In this document: positions 1 through 12,384 of the stretch, in pieces
Layout of the letters: each line of letters opens with the position of its first letter
Position numbering within the stretch: position 1 is the first letter of the stretch
Source of the DNA: Metallyticus violacea
Lineage: Eukaryota > Arthropoda > Insecta > Mantodea > Metallyticidae
Direction of reading: 5' to 3'
Length of the DNA: 64,000 nt
Assembly: GCA_030762175.1 (NCBI GenBank)
Contig: CM060840.1
Coordinates: forward strand, 44,687,501 to 44,751,500
Program-made: the position numbers and the translations under genes
Notes under the pieces: generated by a model
What the model was told of the DNA's origin: nothing
The model's input: only the letters and a program-made list of their open reading frames with translations
Database searches by the model: none

Positions 1-890
1 ACGCTTCTCCTTCTTGTCGCTTACCATTTATGGACATTTTTTTTATTTTTCTTAATTAGTATACATTGCAAATCCAAACAAAGTCTACGCCTTAAAAATG
101 TGAATGTTTCTATAATATCAGTTTACGATTTTCCACGTCTCGTTGGACCTGCAACACTTCCATTTTTATATAATGCATAATTCAAAATCAGTAAATACTG
201 ACAGTCTCTTTTCCAGTTTAAATTCTGAATCTTTTCACAACCAAAGCACCTAAACGCACAGTTAAGTTGTAAATTAACATTAAACCACCGTTACAAGTAT
301 ACAATGAACAGTCTGTAGGAAACATTACATGCATCTCTCTTTCGTCTCCCGCTGTGCTTCCGCTATTGAACTTTTTCCATTGTAATGTTAACTGTACCGG
401 GTGTAAAAATAATGGTACACTTCGGTATGGAGACAGTAGTGAGAAATAGCTTTCTGTATATTATATTTATAAACACATTCTTCCTATTTATTTGCAGCAT
501 TATTTACCAGGCAATTTAGTATACAATTAGATCGAGAAATTCGTTTAAGATCGTTCAGAAATTAACGATGTTCATCTGTCTGGCTATTCTAATGAGTTTG
601 GATGGTAGAAAAGTTGCGGCATTTGCAAGAGATGATTTGAGCTAGCTTTAGGCTGAAAAAGAAGTTCACAGCTCAATTGTCGGCGAACCATTGTATTTCT
701 TGTGAGCTGCATATGGTCAATAGACCTTACCATGGTATTATAAATATTGTTTTTTAATTTCTGAATTGTTATATTCATATTCATAGCTGAGGGTGGATTA
801 ATGGAAAGATGTGTACAAACAGAATAAAGGCTGGTTCACTGATTCATTACAGTTTAGTTAAGTTTATAGACAGCTTTCAAACATCAGTCA
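1..890. other. AT-rich sequence, no gene seen
   Basis: I see no coding region, RNA gene or recognisable repeat here. A short minus-strand open frame (about 584-784) ends in a stop without a family motif and is probably chance, though its last 40 codons are slightly richer in GC than the flanks. Confidence 0.5.
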
Positions 891-892
891 CA

Positions 893-1125
893 CAAGCGGG
901 ATGATTCAAAAGATAACGTTTGGAACTGCTATTCGGGAGGTCTCGGGTTCACACTCTTTGACTGGCCATCTTGACCACGGGTCTCCCATTTCGTATCATT
1001 TCATTTGTTGGTTGTGTTACAGGGTGCAAAGCGCCAAGGCCTGGTGCGATGTGATGATGGCTTGACTTGCCTTTTGGAAAAGTTTGTTCTGGCGTCTGGA
1101 ATGGAAGCGGCCCTTCTTAGGTGCT
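893..1125 (+). repeat. tRNA-derived SINE, family B (copy 1)
   Basis: The segment starts with a degraded tRNA-like head whose B-box region reads GGTCTCGGGTTCACACTC. It continues through a body shared with the copy at 11.3 kb: 'ggccatctt', 'tctcccatttc', 'ttacagggt', 'ccttttggaaa' and a 3' part with 'cttct'. The two copies align over about 230 bases with many substitutions, so both are old. Being tRNA-headed and lacking an open frame, it is a SINE moved by an unknown LINE. No target-site duplication is visible. Confidence 0.6.
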
Positions 1126-1460
1126 CGAAATCCTTGTAGATGCATCGGAGTGCTGTAAATATTGTTAGGAACCCCGTCTATGTCCTTGCCTCACCGCCCT
1201 TGGATCCTGGCCTCTCAATATCTCCCTTACCTCACCCCTTCCTGCCGTAAATGGCCCTACTGTGTCCATAGGCACAAACGGCCAGTCCTTGAGCAAGGTT
1301 GAAGTATACCGAAATACCCCATCTGATCAACTATCCATTCCAACGCAACATCAATCGCAGCTGGGCTACAAGCCTCACAGTAGATAAGTTGGAAACGCGC
1401 GCACAACTATGGCTCAGAAACCAGGAAACGAAAGTACAGGTTTAAATCCTGTGTAGTTTC
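1126..1460. other. GC-richer unclassified stretch
   Basis: This block follows the SINE and is clearly richer in C and G than the surroundings ('ccttgcctcaccgcccttgg', 'ggcacaaacggccagtcc'). It has no long open frame and no match I recognise. It could be a fragment of another mobile element or of an old transcribed sequence. Confidence 0.3.
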
Positions 1461-1735
1461 TTTTGTTTGTTTTTGGATCAGAAGTCAGGAGGTATAAATA
1501 CAAGTACATATCTTGGGAAGTTGTTTATTTTGTTTTTATTTATTTACGGCTATGTCCGTTCTTACTATGTGGCACCTTAGGTGGTCTGGATAGATTTGTT
1601 TCTTTTTTCACTACCATCCTATTATTGTGGTGGATATATGGATGATTTCCTTCCCACTCTTTAATACATCACTTTATATTTGCGGCCTAAAATCGGCCGT
1701 TTTTATCTTAATTATGCTATATTTGTACAATGAAG

Positions 1736-1736
<1 letters not shown>

Positions 1737-1779
<43 letters not shown>
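1737..1779. repeat. (TA)n microsatellite
   Basis: An uninterrupted TA dinucleotide run of about 43 bases. It lies at the 3' side of a minus-strand tRNA-like head, which suggests it grew from the tail of a SINE. Confidence 0.95.
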
Positions 1780-1784
<5 letters not shown>

Positions 1785-1860
1785 CCAGTTAAGTTTCGAA
1801 CCTCCAACCTGCGAGATGAACATATCTATTAAATCTCTCCACCCAGACATTTAATATTAG
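1780..1860 (-). repeat. tRNA-like SINE head
   Basis: On the minus strand this reads as a tRNA-like segment with the B-box-like sequence GGAGGTTCGAAACT (about 1794-1807), then the (TA)n run. The A box is poorly preserved. No body sequence survives, so this is a truncated or very short SINE, not a functional tRNA gene. Confidence 0.45.
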
Positions 1861-3294
1861 TTTCATATTTGATTCAGGATTTATTTACCATTCTATCATG
1901 ACAGATCACATGACATAACCTATTATAAAGTAGGCCAGGGACGGCGAACGCCAAGTCAAACAAGAGGTTTGCAACCCGCATTGCTACGTTTCTAAGTGGC
2001 GGATAGCAATCCAAATTCGTTATAACTTTAATGCCATCTATGTATAAAGTTCTGCGATCCTTCGCTGCTGTGTATGGTAGGTATTTGACTCGGCGCGGCA
2101 GTAGGGTAATAATGTTTTTGGAATGCAATTTTGTTTTTGGTGCAAAGGTTACATAAGGTTTATTTTTCATTTAAAGGGTAGACTATATAGAGTAGAGACA
2201 AGCAGAGCAATATTGACCATACGACTTTGCAGTGTTGCATATCTTCAAAAATTATACGGAACTAGTGAACCAACCACTAGTTTATTCCATAGAATAGAAA
2301 ATATTACAATATATTTAACTTTGGGAAATGTTTGCTTTTCTGTGGGCTATTTTATTTGGTCTTAAAGGCGAAAATAGCTGTTTGCATAAAGAATGGAAAG
2401 CTTACCCATCCGTGGATATTTTTGTTCTAAATGTGAGCAGATTTCTGGGATCGTAATTTCTGTTTTAAGAAGATCAACTAATTAAATTTTTATGGAAACG
2501 GGGGCACTCTCGACATTATAAGAAATCATCTTGGCGTCCCTTGAAGGCTTTAAAGCGACAGTCAAATTCGCTTTTAATTTTTTCTGTTCTCTCACACTGC
2601 TTTAGAAATCTATAATTTAATTCTGAATGTGTAACTCTTCGTACATTCAAAAGTAAACCAGATTTAACATCTTTTTAAATATTTAGACCACAAAATTAAC
2701 TATAACATCCAGTGTATCAAATATATGAGTTAATGCATTGGTTTCCTACCCACAGTTTGATATTTAAATTATATTGTGTCTGTTATGTCTATTATGTCTA
2801 CTAAAGGCTAGACCCTTTAGATCCTCCTCACTTCTGAGAACAGTATTATTTCTTGCAAAAGGTAGTACATTGTATAAAGATAACAAGAGAACTTCTGTGT
2901 ACCGGTAGCTAATCAGAGTTTCTTCCCAAATCCTAAAGAAGCAATAAAGTACTCTGGTTCAAAGTTTTGAACACTGTCTTGAACACGTCATCTATTTACA
3001 GCATTTCATGATTAAGGCAGAGGAAAGTTTGTAATTTTGTTTCGTCTTCATACACGTTTTCAGGCTTTTTAAGTGTTGCTGCAAATTAACGGCATTGGTA
3101 ATCAAAGCTTTAAATCTCTTGAAAGGAAGTTTATACTTCGTAGAAGTTCCCGTATAGTATCACAACGCCTTTCTAATTAGTAGTTCTGTGAATGGGAATA
3201 AAATTTAAAAAGATTTTCAATTAATTCCAAAATATCGCAGGCTCCAAAAAATAGCGCGATATATGTCATATATGCATTTGCAAGTGCCGTTGAG
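1861..3294. other. No gene seen; unclassified AT-rich DNA
   Basis: The stretch contains an open frame of 98 codons (1874-2170, minus) that matches no family I know. Around 1935 it has 'ccagggacggcgaacg', which resembles a hAT terminal repeat start, but I found no partner end. The rest is plain AT-rich sequence. Confidence 0.4.
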
Positions 3295-3320
3295 ATATAT
3301 ATATATATATATATATATAT
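3295..3320. repeat. (AT)n microsatellite
   Basis: An AT dinucleotide run of about 26 bases, followed by a degenerate continuation ('tacatatataaatat'). Confidence 0.9.
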
Positions 3321-4089
3321 TACATATATAAATATTTTCTGTAATGTTCAGGTAACTCTCGTCTCGTCTATCGAAATTTATTGAAACACTTCCACATATT
3401 TTAGACAGACGCTTAGAACCGTTTTTATCGTGCATTCCTCAGCAAAGAAGCTGCACCGAAATGTTTGGAATGTTTCGTCAGCAAGTGGTTGTTTTATAGC
3501 AGACTTTCACTGCAGACTCATTATTTTTGTTCATTTTTGTAAGTACACTTTGATGCTTTGCAATATATTCTTCTTTTCTTTACCATTTCTTTCTCTTAAT
3601 TTCCCCCCAAAGAGGGAGTTTCTTTCTCTTTGGCAACATTTAAAAAAAATAATAATAATCTACTAAGGTAGATCGGTGCAAATGTAACGGAGATACCATC
3701 TTTCTTGAAATTTCTCCTCCGTTGCCAAGCTCTCTTTGTTTCTTTTCTTTCCTTTTTATTATTTTTTTATTTTATTTTATAGTTTGAAATGCAACATCAC
3801 AGCAGAATCACTTGAATTCTCAAAGCCATAACTTAAAACTATTCACTTGATGACTATGAAATAGAAACTGCGAAAAATATATAGTTAACTTGAGTCACAG
3901 TATAACCAACTCAAAAGTGCGAAACGATGACTTAAATAAGACATGGAAAATAGAGGAACTCGCAAGAGTTTTCGCGATATATATAGTTAGCGTGCTCTGA
4001 ACGCTTACACATACCAATAGAGAATGTGTGTTTTAAGTGCTTGCCAAAGCATCGTTAACACCGCAGAGACTTAAATTACTGCGGTTTTG
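3321..4089. other. No gene seen
   Basis: AT-rich sequence with short T- and A-rich low-complexity patches (3640-3660, 3740-3785). No coding signal or repeat family is recognised. Confidence 0.45.
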
Positions 4090-4435
4090 GTATTCTCCTT
4101 TTTTTCCCATTCATGGTTAGGTATGATGTTACCTTGCCATTCAGCCAGTGGATGGCCAATGCCTCTCTTTCCTAGTTTAGTAACATTTTGGAAAGTGTGT
4201 CGTCTGTCATTCTTGGTACATGTATAAACCAATTATCTTTTAAAGTATTAAGTCTATCAGTTAAGTTAAATACACTTAAAAGTCTTTTTATATTTATATT
4301 TCGTTCTTCATCTAAAATGGTCAATCCCGCCACTGAACGTAGAAACTTGCTCTCCGCCACTACAATTCTTCTATTTTCGGAATTTCTTACTGTCCATTTC
4401 ACCCACAAGGGACCATGGGAACCGCTCATTTGCAT
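4090..4435 (-). pseudogene. Non-LTR retrotransposon ORF2, C-terminal fragment
   Basis: The minus-strand frame from 4435 to 4172 carries the C-terminal signature of arthropod endonuclease/reverse-transcriptase polyproteins: ESKFLRSVAGLTILDEERN, then NIKRLLSVFNLTDRL, DNWFIHVPRM and SKMLLN. Family members continue with a basic G-R/K-R-x-x-G-R-P segment. Here a stop and a frameshift at about 4170 break it, and the next frame continues with GKRGIGHPLAEWQ. The reverse-transcriptase core and endonuclease are absent, so it is a 5'-truncated, dead copy, as usual for LINE insertions. The fragment at 26.3 kb is of the same general type. Confidence 0.8.
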
Positions 4436-4599
4436 ACATCATCTTGTTTTACCTTTCAGTATGTCCAGTTTTAAAGATAAAATTACATTGATTTTTAATG
4501 GAAGCAAGGAGGGCTATAGAAGAATAAAGGGCAGCAGGCGTCAGCAGTTGTATTTTCGAAAAGTGTGCTCAAAATAAGTGTCATAACGTGGCACAAATC

Positions 4600-6120
4600 A
4601 ATGTGTATGTGCAAATCTCCATGCAAAATAAGAAGGCATGATTCAAAAAATTACCCTGACTTGTCCCTGATGTTTACCTGCTATTAGATCCGGCAAAGGC
4701 TCACTTTAATAACAAGAAATATGTTTTGCTATGAGTATCGGGAGACTAATAAAGCGACGGGATAAATACTCTGATATTGAGAAATAAAGGTATGTGTAGA
4801 GAGTTTAGTAAATATTTTCAATACATTGCCTGGTTTAATATCAATTTAACAGTCAATTGTATCTTTCTTACCAACTTTCGCTAGTACCATTTAACAACAT
4901 ATGCGCTGTTCGCTTGTTTCTTTACACATTCACATTCGTGCTATTTACTTGATAGTTTAAATGAAACAACGTCGGAATAATTTTACTAAGTTTTCATGGA
5001 TGGAGAAAATTTTGATATCTTTTAAATGAATTTTGTTTCTTTTGTGGAAGGAAAAGATAATTTATGAGACAGTTTCACAAACACTTATCTCCGTTGAATT
5101 ATTTTTGCAAGATTGTAAACAACCATAAGCATATACGTGTTCAGCATTTTTTTGAAAATGTTTGTGCCTCTTTCATATGCACTTTTCTCCAATATCTTGA
5201 TTAATAAATATTATATCTTCGCATTATTTTACACTCTGTATAACAACAAACTGATTTGCCACACCCTTTGTAGCTGAAAACACATTTCCATTCTTTAAAG
5301 GTGATGTAAATTATTACTAGTGTAAGCAACGTTACAGTCACTTGTAATAAAAAAAAAAAATGAAGAAAATAATTCAGTATGCTTCGTTAGGTTTTAAAAG
5401 AATGGACTCGGAGCGAATGGTTTCGGGTAACGAAAAGTATGAAATTGTTTTAACCGGTTTCTTAGCTCCTGTAGAGAAAACCTGCTGCAAGTTAATTGCT
5501 CGGAAGAGCATATACCGCTACCCAAAAACAGTTTAACTACCTTGTAATTGGAGAATTGGAGTATCTTAGAAACCTTAAAGGAAGCTCAAGGACTAATCTT
5601 TACTTTTTTTTATTAACACCGAATGCTTAGAAACTTCATTGGCTTAGGCGTAAAAATTGGCAAGCGCTTTATCACGTTTTTAAATTGTGAATACTTATTT
5701 AGTAGCAATAATATTTGCTATTATTACTGTTAATGCCATACTCTCATGTCCTTTCTTAGAGTACATTGCACAGTTTTCTTTTCAAACCTACGCAGCAAGT
5801 TTCAGTCTCTGGAAAGCATGTTATATATTAGTTTTTATTTTATTATTTTTTTCCCTCCGCTCTAGATGCAGCTAGTGCTCGCTGTAACGCTATCATTTAC
5901 TGCAGCTTTGAAGAGTCGAAAAAGGGTCTGAAATAGTAGATTGATTCATTGGCTGCTTTGCGGCGAGACGATGGGGATACCAACAGCAAAGCGAAATACA
6001 TAGTGATCCAATGAACTATTAACCAACTGGCGGTGTTTTGCGTATAGCGAGAGCGGCGCCTGTTGCCCTATGTGGGTATCATACAGTGGTGCTGACACAA
6101 CAAACAATTTCCTTATATAT
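4600..6120. other. No gene seen; GC-richer patch at the right end
   Basis: Mostly AT-rich sequence without recognisable features. From about 5930 to 6110 it becomes richer in GC ('gcggcgagacgatgggg', 'gagagcggcgcctgttgccc'). That patch adjoins the 3' end of the transposase relic at 6.1-6.6 kb and may be part of the same element's end or another insertion. Confidence 0.4.
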
Positions 6121-6129
6121 TTTAAAAGG

Positions 6130-6586
6130 TTCTACTTACCACCTTTATGAAAGGGAGTACTGAAACTAGCCACCTTCGTTGTCAATACATTTTGACATGT
6201 GTTTATAAACCTATCCATACTCGTTTTAGTTCACTTTGAGTAATGCTGGTATTTCCTGGCGGATATTTTGTTTCGGTCCCTCAGTATATGAGTTTGTCTT
6301 ATATATGTATTTTTAATTTATCCCAGATATAAGGGGTTAGGCCGGGGGACCGAGAGAACCATAAATTCTTGATAATAACGCTGTCATTCTGAACCAATCT
6401 TTCGATTTCTCTCATATAAATATTCGTTGCATGATCTGCAGCAGAGTTTTGTTGTATAAAGGCGAAATCACACTTCCTGTCGGTTAATTCTCTAAAAAAG
6501 GGTAAGGGGGGGGGCAAAATTGCACTCTCATATGCCGCAGTTATTTCATATGATTTTAACTTTAACAATTTAGTAATTCTTTGCAC
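6130..6586 (-). pseudogene. IS630/Tc1-like transposase, C-terminal half
   Basis: The minus-strand frame from 6586 to 6299 shows the second catalytic block of this superfamily (DFAFIQQNSAADHATNI, family form QQDGATAHTA) followed by NLWFSRSPGLTPYIWDKLK (family form NLWPPRSPDLTPxDFxLWGxLK). After a frame change the C-terminus goes on with NIRQEIPALLKV and CIDNEGG-FQY. Both the QQD aspartate (now N) and the SPDLTP aspartate (now G) are lost, so the enzyme is dead. It belongs with the DUF4817-associated transposases found elsewhere in the window. Confidence 0.75.
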
Positions 6587-6599
6587 AGAATCTTAAGAA

Positions 6600-8530
6600 A
6601 TGTTTCTTTGTTGTGAAAGATATCCAAGTGCTTTTTGGGGAGAGTCCTGCAAAAAGTTCTTAATATGTTTCTATGGTGAGAGTCCTACGCTGTCTGTTAG
6701 TTTTCTTAAACTGAACACTACTCGTAGTCAAAATGTATTATAAAGATTATGGATTGTTGTACGGTTTGGAAATTTAACATCCGGGAATCTTTCTTCAAAT
6801 CACCTTTGAATTTGACACGAGTTGAATGATTTAATATAAATGAATCATAAATAAACACATACAAGTTGTGTAGTATGAAATATATAATAAGCCACAATTT
6901 ACTTCTGGATTAAGTACAGAATAAAATGCGTAATAACTGAACTGAACCACATTAGATTCACACCGACAGCCAGAAGGAAGGTTACACTAGAATTCGTTCC
7001 AATCAAGCGGGAAATTCGTGTGCACACACTCAAGAGGAAAAACACCACAAACTGGTTCATAATTCACTAAATCGTTCCATAGAAACAAATCAGATTACTA
7101 GAAAAGGCCTAATGGAAATATTTTTACATACTGGTAGAGAGCATTTTGCCTTAATGCGGATAATTTTCAGACAGAAGTTTGAAAAAATGAGTGGATTAGA
7201 TGAAATACGGAATAGAAGTACAAATAAGTAAAGGGTTTCTGCGTGCGATTTGAAAACGTAGACATTTAAAATAAGCTGAAAAAAATTTCATTAACTTTTT
7301 ATATTTCAATGAAACAACAGGACAATGTACCTGCAGATCCATTATCAATAAAGTGAAATATCTCAAATTTGTTATCTTGAAATTAAAACGTTAATATTAT
7401 AAACTAAACAAACAGAAGATAGTCGATGTATAAATTTAGTCTACGCTAATGTTTCACCAGTTCTGAAGCATATTGCTTTAAAATAACTTTGATATATACT
7501 TTTTGTACATAATCGTTATTGAGAGTCGATTCAATATCTGGCTTGTTTAAACAACGTGCTTAACCAAATGGAATATGCTAATATGACATTCAAAAAATTA
7601 AGAGCAAACTTAAAAAAGTTACAAAATGTCAACTTTGTGTTTTAAATGCTTTTTATTTATTAAGATTGTTAAATTCGCCTTTTCTGAAAAACCGAATTCA
7701 TACCTAAATCCTGCGAAGTTAGTTGTGATATTTTAATGGCATTTACACATTTTTAATTGTTTAATAATTGTACACTGTTGAGAGTGAGGTCTCTAAGTGT
7801 GCCCAAGACAAATAACTTCTAAAACCGCCTGACAAATTAATTGCATTAAGGGGGAGATGAATAATATAGTAGTATGAATTGAAGGTGAGCAAAGTGAAAA
7901 CATGCCATTGTTTGTCAAGAAATACATTTTTTTCCCCGAAAAATTATTTTTTGTTTTTGCTCTTAAAATTTTACTTTGAGCTCCGTAGAACCTCCCTGAA
8001 CAGCTTCACATCTGCATGCCCTTTGGAACATTTGTTTCAGTAGTTCTGTTCTCTTTAAATCCCATTCTCTTGGACTTCAACTTTAGACATACATAACTTC
8101 AAATAAATTTCTCTTTATTTAAACTTTTATGTTTGCCCGTACTCAAACCCTATCTTCTTTCACAGTTTTTATGCACATTCTTGAAACATTCTGCAAATCA
8201 TGTAGATGTTTTACATAAAAGTTAGCAGGCATTTTTCTGTGAAAACAAAAATATATTAAGAAAAAAAATTGGTTCAGATAGTAATTTATATAGAACTAAA
8301 ACTATTTATTTGGCTGGAAATTCACTCAATGTCTCAAGTTTAACGCCAAATTAGGCGGAATATTTTGGAGTTTTGATTCCCTGTCATGAAATGTACAGAT
8401 GTTTATTTTATGTTTGGTAGCTGCTTTCGATATTTTGTTCTAGTCACTGTGAAAATGTAGTCCACATTAAATCAACGGGTCTTTCTTGCGAGGCAATATT
8501 GGGTTACGAATTAAATTACGGCTACTCGAA
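6600..8530. other. No gene seen
   Basis: AT-rich DNA without a coding signature. A T-rich low-complexity patch lies at about 7920-7960. No repeat family could be assigned. Confidence 0.5.
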
Positions 8531-8539
8531 GGGTATACC

Positions 8540-9019
8540 AAAGAGAGTTTGGTGTTTGCAATCTCCCGAAAGAAACACGCTGGTGCTGGTACAGGTACTG
8601 GTAAACAAACAGAGAATAGTGGAACCTCATCTTCTTCCTCTTCTTCTTCTTTTTAATCCCCAGACTGTCGATATTGCAGAGTACTGCCGGATTTTCATAG
8701 AGTTGGTTGAGCAACTGACGATGTAGAGCTGGGTCATGGATATTTTCAACAAGATGGTGCTACATACCATACATCATTGACGACTGGATAATCTCCAAAA
8801 ACTTAACGGCTACCGAGATCTGATTTCGCAACACCGGAGATTACTTAAAAGGCAAGAGTTAACGCCACACGCCCCCGGACATTTGGGCGATCTGAAGCAT
8901 AACATTACACAGGAGATTAATGGTATTGACACACAACTCTCCAACGAGAGGCCAGTAGCATAGAACATGTTGAGTTATGCCTTAAACAGGAGGAAGGACA
9001 TTTTGAACATTTTATATAG
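8540..9019 (+). pseudogene. IS630/Tc1-like transposase relic
   Basis: Reading across frames gives, in order, a segment like the family's RIVGPxFF block (RIVEPHL, then TVDIAEYCRIFIELVEQL), the catalytic block YFQQDGATYHTS (8741-8776), a damaged central part, then LKHNITQEINGIDTQL and the C-terminal KQEEGHFEHFI followed by a stop at 9017-9019. The order and spacing match arthropod DUF4817-associated transposases. A CT-rich insertion (about 8630-8655) interrupts the RIVEPHL region. Several frameshifts make it non-functional. Confidence 0.8.
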
Positions 9020-9130
9020 AGGTTAATAATTTCCCATATAATATACATTTGAGGAATAATAAATTGTGGCTAGAACCGTTCGTTTTGAAATAAATACAGA
9101 AATACATTCGTTAGTCTTATATAAATCATT

Positions 9131-9171
<41 letters not shown>
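9131..9171. repeat. (CA)n(TA)n compound microsatellite
   Basis: A CA run (9131-9143) passes directly into a TA run (9144-9171). Confidence 0.95.
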
Positions 9172-9174
<3 letters not shown>

Positions 9175-10618
9175 GTTACCAATAATTATAATATAAAATC
9201 TACGCTTACTTTTATGTAAAACAATATTTAAAACACATTATAAAAGTTTTTCAGAAATAGTTTTATTTTTATGGGAGAAGATAGTTTTTTAGCAATAGCT
9301 TTCAATCGAACAATTGAATAATTGCTTAAAACAATTATAAAATATTGACTAAAAGTTTGTACATGTAACACTAAAAACCTGAAAAATGTTTTTAATCATG
9401 CAAAATTTCCAAATTTCGCTTCTGAGTCCTCTTATGAGCTATAACTACGTTGGGTTTTTCTTGGGTACCATTTCTATTCTTGAGCTTACACAAAACATTA
9501 ATCATTTCTATTCTTATTCTAATTCATGCATCTTTTTATTTTTAATTAACTTTGATACTCAAAGAAAATGTCAGCATTTTTTCAATGATCAAATTGTACA
9601 TTATCGTCTCCTTTCATCCTGCACCCATTCATGTTGTTAGACTTGTGACGTAGTCGGGTGTGGCGGGAGATACAGAAGGATAATGGTCGTACAGGAACTA
9701 TATAACACATGCCACATTGAATGCAAATCATATGCAACAATTCATTTCTAAATATCGCAATTCATGTTCTGTCGTTAAGATGTTACTTATTTCCCAGGAG
9801 CAAATTTTGAAGCTTGAATGAGGAATGAAGAGGTATAAACATGCAGATGTTTTGAAAAAATTCTATGCTTGCTAAAAATATATGGAAATGAGGTTTGAAC
9901 CAACAATAACATCAACAACGCTTTTTTAAAATTATTTTTATGGGTTATGCGTTTACGTTCATTTGCATTAAGATAAATAACGCTTCAACACACTGTCCCA
10001 TTATCATAAAGCAGATGACGTTCCAGTTGAAAACCTTTGCCACTCTCAGGTGTTCTAGAAAGGTGGACAGCAGCATTCTTCTGGTCCTTGCATAGCCGGT
10101 TTCAAGAGTGATATAGCACGGGCACATCTATGTACAAGCAGTCATGTTTCACCCTTCTGCAGGATTTACGAGTAAAACTAGCAAACAATTTCTGTCTATA
10201 TCGAACCTTTAAACACACCTAAGAATAATTATCGCTAAACAATTCAACAAAACAACAAAATTAATTAGTTTTATATTTCAGAACTTTACCGCAATACTCA
10301 AATGTAATGCTATAAGAATATTTCTTAATTTTTGCTTTTTAATCGAATACAGCTGATTTTACTGCAACATATACACGTTGATTGTTACGCTCAGATTAAT
10401 TCGTAAAAATAAAACCTGCCAGAATAAGATTTCAGAGGTATGCTGGAAATGCTTATACAGGAACAAGTTACAAGTATTGCAACGAAAGAGTTAACTTTAC
10501 ACTAAGATTTTAATCTATGAGAGTCATTTAAGCTACTCAATGTTGTGTACAAAACTTCAATTTGAGATATCAGTTATATACCAGTATACCTGAGCCGAAA
10601 TAAGTTTAAATATGCGCT
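9172..10618. other. No gene seen
   Basis: AT-rich. Two small open frames occur (9386-9640 plus; 9945-10127 minus) without recognisable motifs or splice context. Confidence 0.45.
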
Positions 10619-10632
10619 CCCCCCCCCCCCCC
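10619..10632. repeat. Poly(C) tract
   Basis: A run of about 14 C residues, followed by a short GC-richer segment ('ggcatccagccaaccccc') of unknown origin. Confidence 0.85.
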
Positions 10633-10639
10633 GTAGTTG

Positions 10640-11039
10640 GCATCCAGCCAACCCCCAGCAACAGTCCAGGGAGTGGCCTAGTAATGGCAAGATGACGGTA
10701 GAGATAAAGGTAATCTTAAGATTACTCATCAGTGAGGTGTTGACAAATTTGATGCATATTCACAGCGGTTTCCGCATGCCATGCTTAAGGTTCCTACAGC
10801 GTGTTGTGCATTCATTGCTTTTTTTCTCACTCTAAAATTTCACATTTTCCTTCATACAAACATTTCTTGTGTAGTTCTTGTTCCAAATTGATAAAATTAG
10901 CTGAAGCACATACCTACGTCCAGAGCAATCACACCTTCAAAAATGCTCGTACTCTTGAAGCCTGAATGTCCACTTTACCATAGCGCTTGTTCACATATAC
11001 AAACTAGCAACTGTTTTATGTTTAGTAAAATAGACTTGC
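10640..11039. other. No gene seen
   Basis: Nothing recognisable apart from the GC-richer first 60 bases. Confidence 0.4.
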
Positions 11040-11095
11040 GTTATATGAAGTTACCTCCGCTGTATCGTGGTCAGGGGTTCGATTCCAGCCTAATA
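11040..11095 (+). repeat. Possible tRNA-like SINE head
   Basis: The sequence GGGGTTCGATTCCAGC (about 11074-11089) is a good B-box/T-arm match. The upstream part could hold a degraded A box ('tatatgaagttacctccgctg'). No body is recognised, so this is probably a truncated SINE. Confidence 0.35.
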
Positions 11096-11332
11096 TCTTT
11101 AATTAGTTCAATTTTTATTTGTTCACCAATATGTGAATTCGTTTATGTTTCAGTTTTATTTCCAATGCTTGGTAGCTTTTACTTTTTCTTTTACATGTAA
11201 TACAATATCGATGTAGTTATTCGTAGATGGAGAGAGGGAGTTGGTGTTTTATGACCATTTTTCATTATATGATTACAATACATTATAACCAAGGAACAGG
11301 TTAGAAATATGTGACTAGTATGACATTCATTA

Positions 11333-11621
11333 CCGAGCGGGGTGGCTCAGCTGATAATGTTTAGGACTCGCAATCGGGAGGTCCAGGGTGAGGCCGGCCA
11401 TCTTTACCTCGAGTTTTTTCGTGATTTCCCCTGTTCGCTTAGGCGAATGTTGGAATGGATCTTTCCCTGAAATGTTTGCTCTCCCATTTCATATAATTTT
11501 ATTCTGTTGTTTCTTTTACAGGGTACCAAGGATGAGGTGGGCTAGTAAGGTGTGACGGTAACTTGTCCTTTGGAAATATTTATGCTCCGACCTCTGATAT
11601 GTAAACGAACCTTCTGATCTG
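11333..11621 (+). repeat. tRNA-derived SINE, family B (copy 2)
   Basis: It begins CCGAGCGGGGTGGCTCAG, a clear tRNA 5' half of the Leu/Ser type, and goes on with GGGAGGTCCAGGG. The body contains GATTTCCCCTGTTCGC followed by AGGCGAATGTTGGAATGG, then 'tctcccatttc', 'tttacagggt' and 'tgtcctttggaaat'. It aligns with the copy at 0.9 kb but keeps a central part that the other copy has lost. That central part resembles one in families D and E. Confidence 0.7.
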
Positions 11622-12384
11622 ATAAATTCGTCCCATTTTGAATTCAGCTTTACCGAGTGCTATCGAAGTTACCTGAAATTGAGCTAACTCTGGAATTGGA
11701 CTGCTTTTGTCTCCAATCGTACACATTGACAAAATATGCGGTTAAAAATTAATTCTTTGTCATAATGCACTTTTTTTTAAAAAAAATATGTAAATATAGG
11801 TATAAGAATATATGTCATAATAGCTACAATTTTGACATTTATAGCTGTCTACCGGCAACATCATATACCTACCCTTAATATAAATTTGGAAGGGCGAGCT
11901 TTCTAGTTTAATATTCAAAAGCTTGCTTATGAGCATCCGTAAGACACAAGACAAATTCGTATTAAGTTTACCATATGACAAGCATCTAATGCTCACTGAA
12001 TGTTGTCTTCCAATTTTATTTTATTTTTTATTTTTTTTCCCCCTCACTCTCCTTAATGTTTGTCTACACACGAGCTACGTGAAAGAAAACCCTTTTTGCC
12101 AGAGCTTCTGGGAAATTATAGTCTAATTTGTTGCTCACTACTTACATGTTTTGGTGTAATTCGATTTTCAGAAACAGAAATTGGTGAAACGGCCTGAGCA
12201 AAGTTAATTTTACGAGAGCAGTTTTTGTACATAGTACATTGTTGCATTCAATGCTAATATGAGTGACATGAGATAATTAAGGTGAGTGTTTAGAAATGAC
12301 AATTAATGTCATTCATATCACATGTGAGAGTTGTGGGAAGTGTGTTAATGCGTGAAAGTGCCCAGTGATAATAGAAATGGAGTT
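11622..12384. other. No gene seen
   Basis: AT-rich stretch with A- and T-rich low-complexity patches (11770-11790, 12010-12040). No coding or repeat signature is recognised. Confidence 0.45.

Noticed and set aside
1935..1950. Sequence 'ccagggacggcgaacg' resembling a hAT terminal repeat
   Set aside because: No inverted partner or 8-base duplication was found nearby, and the flanks show no transposase motif.
4188..4577. Plus-strand 129-codon frame as a gene
   Set aside because: It is the antisense shadow of the LINE C-terminal fragment on the minus strand.
9945..10127. A small membrane-like protein (60 codons, minus)
   Set aside because: Residue pattern is plausible (RTRRMLLSTFLEHLRVAKVF) but there is no homologue I know, no splice sites and no conserved neighbour.
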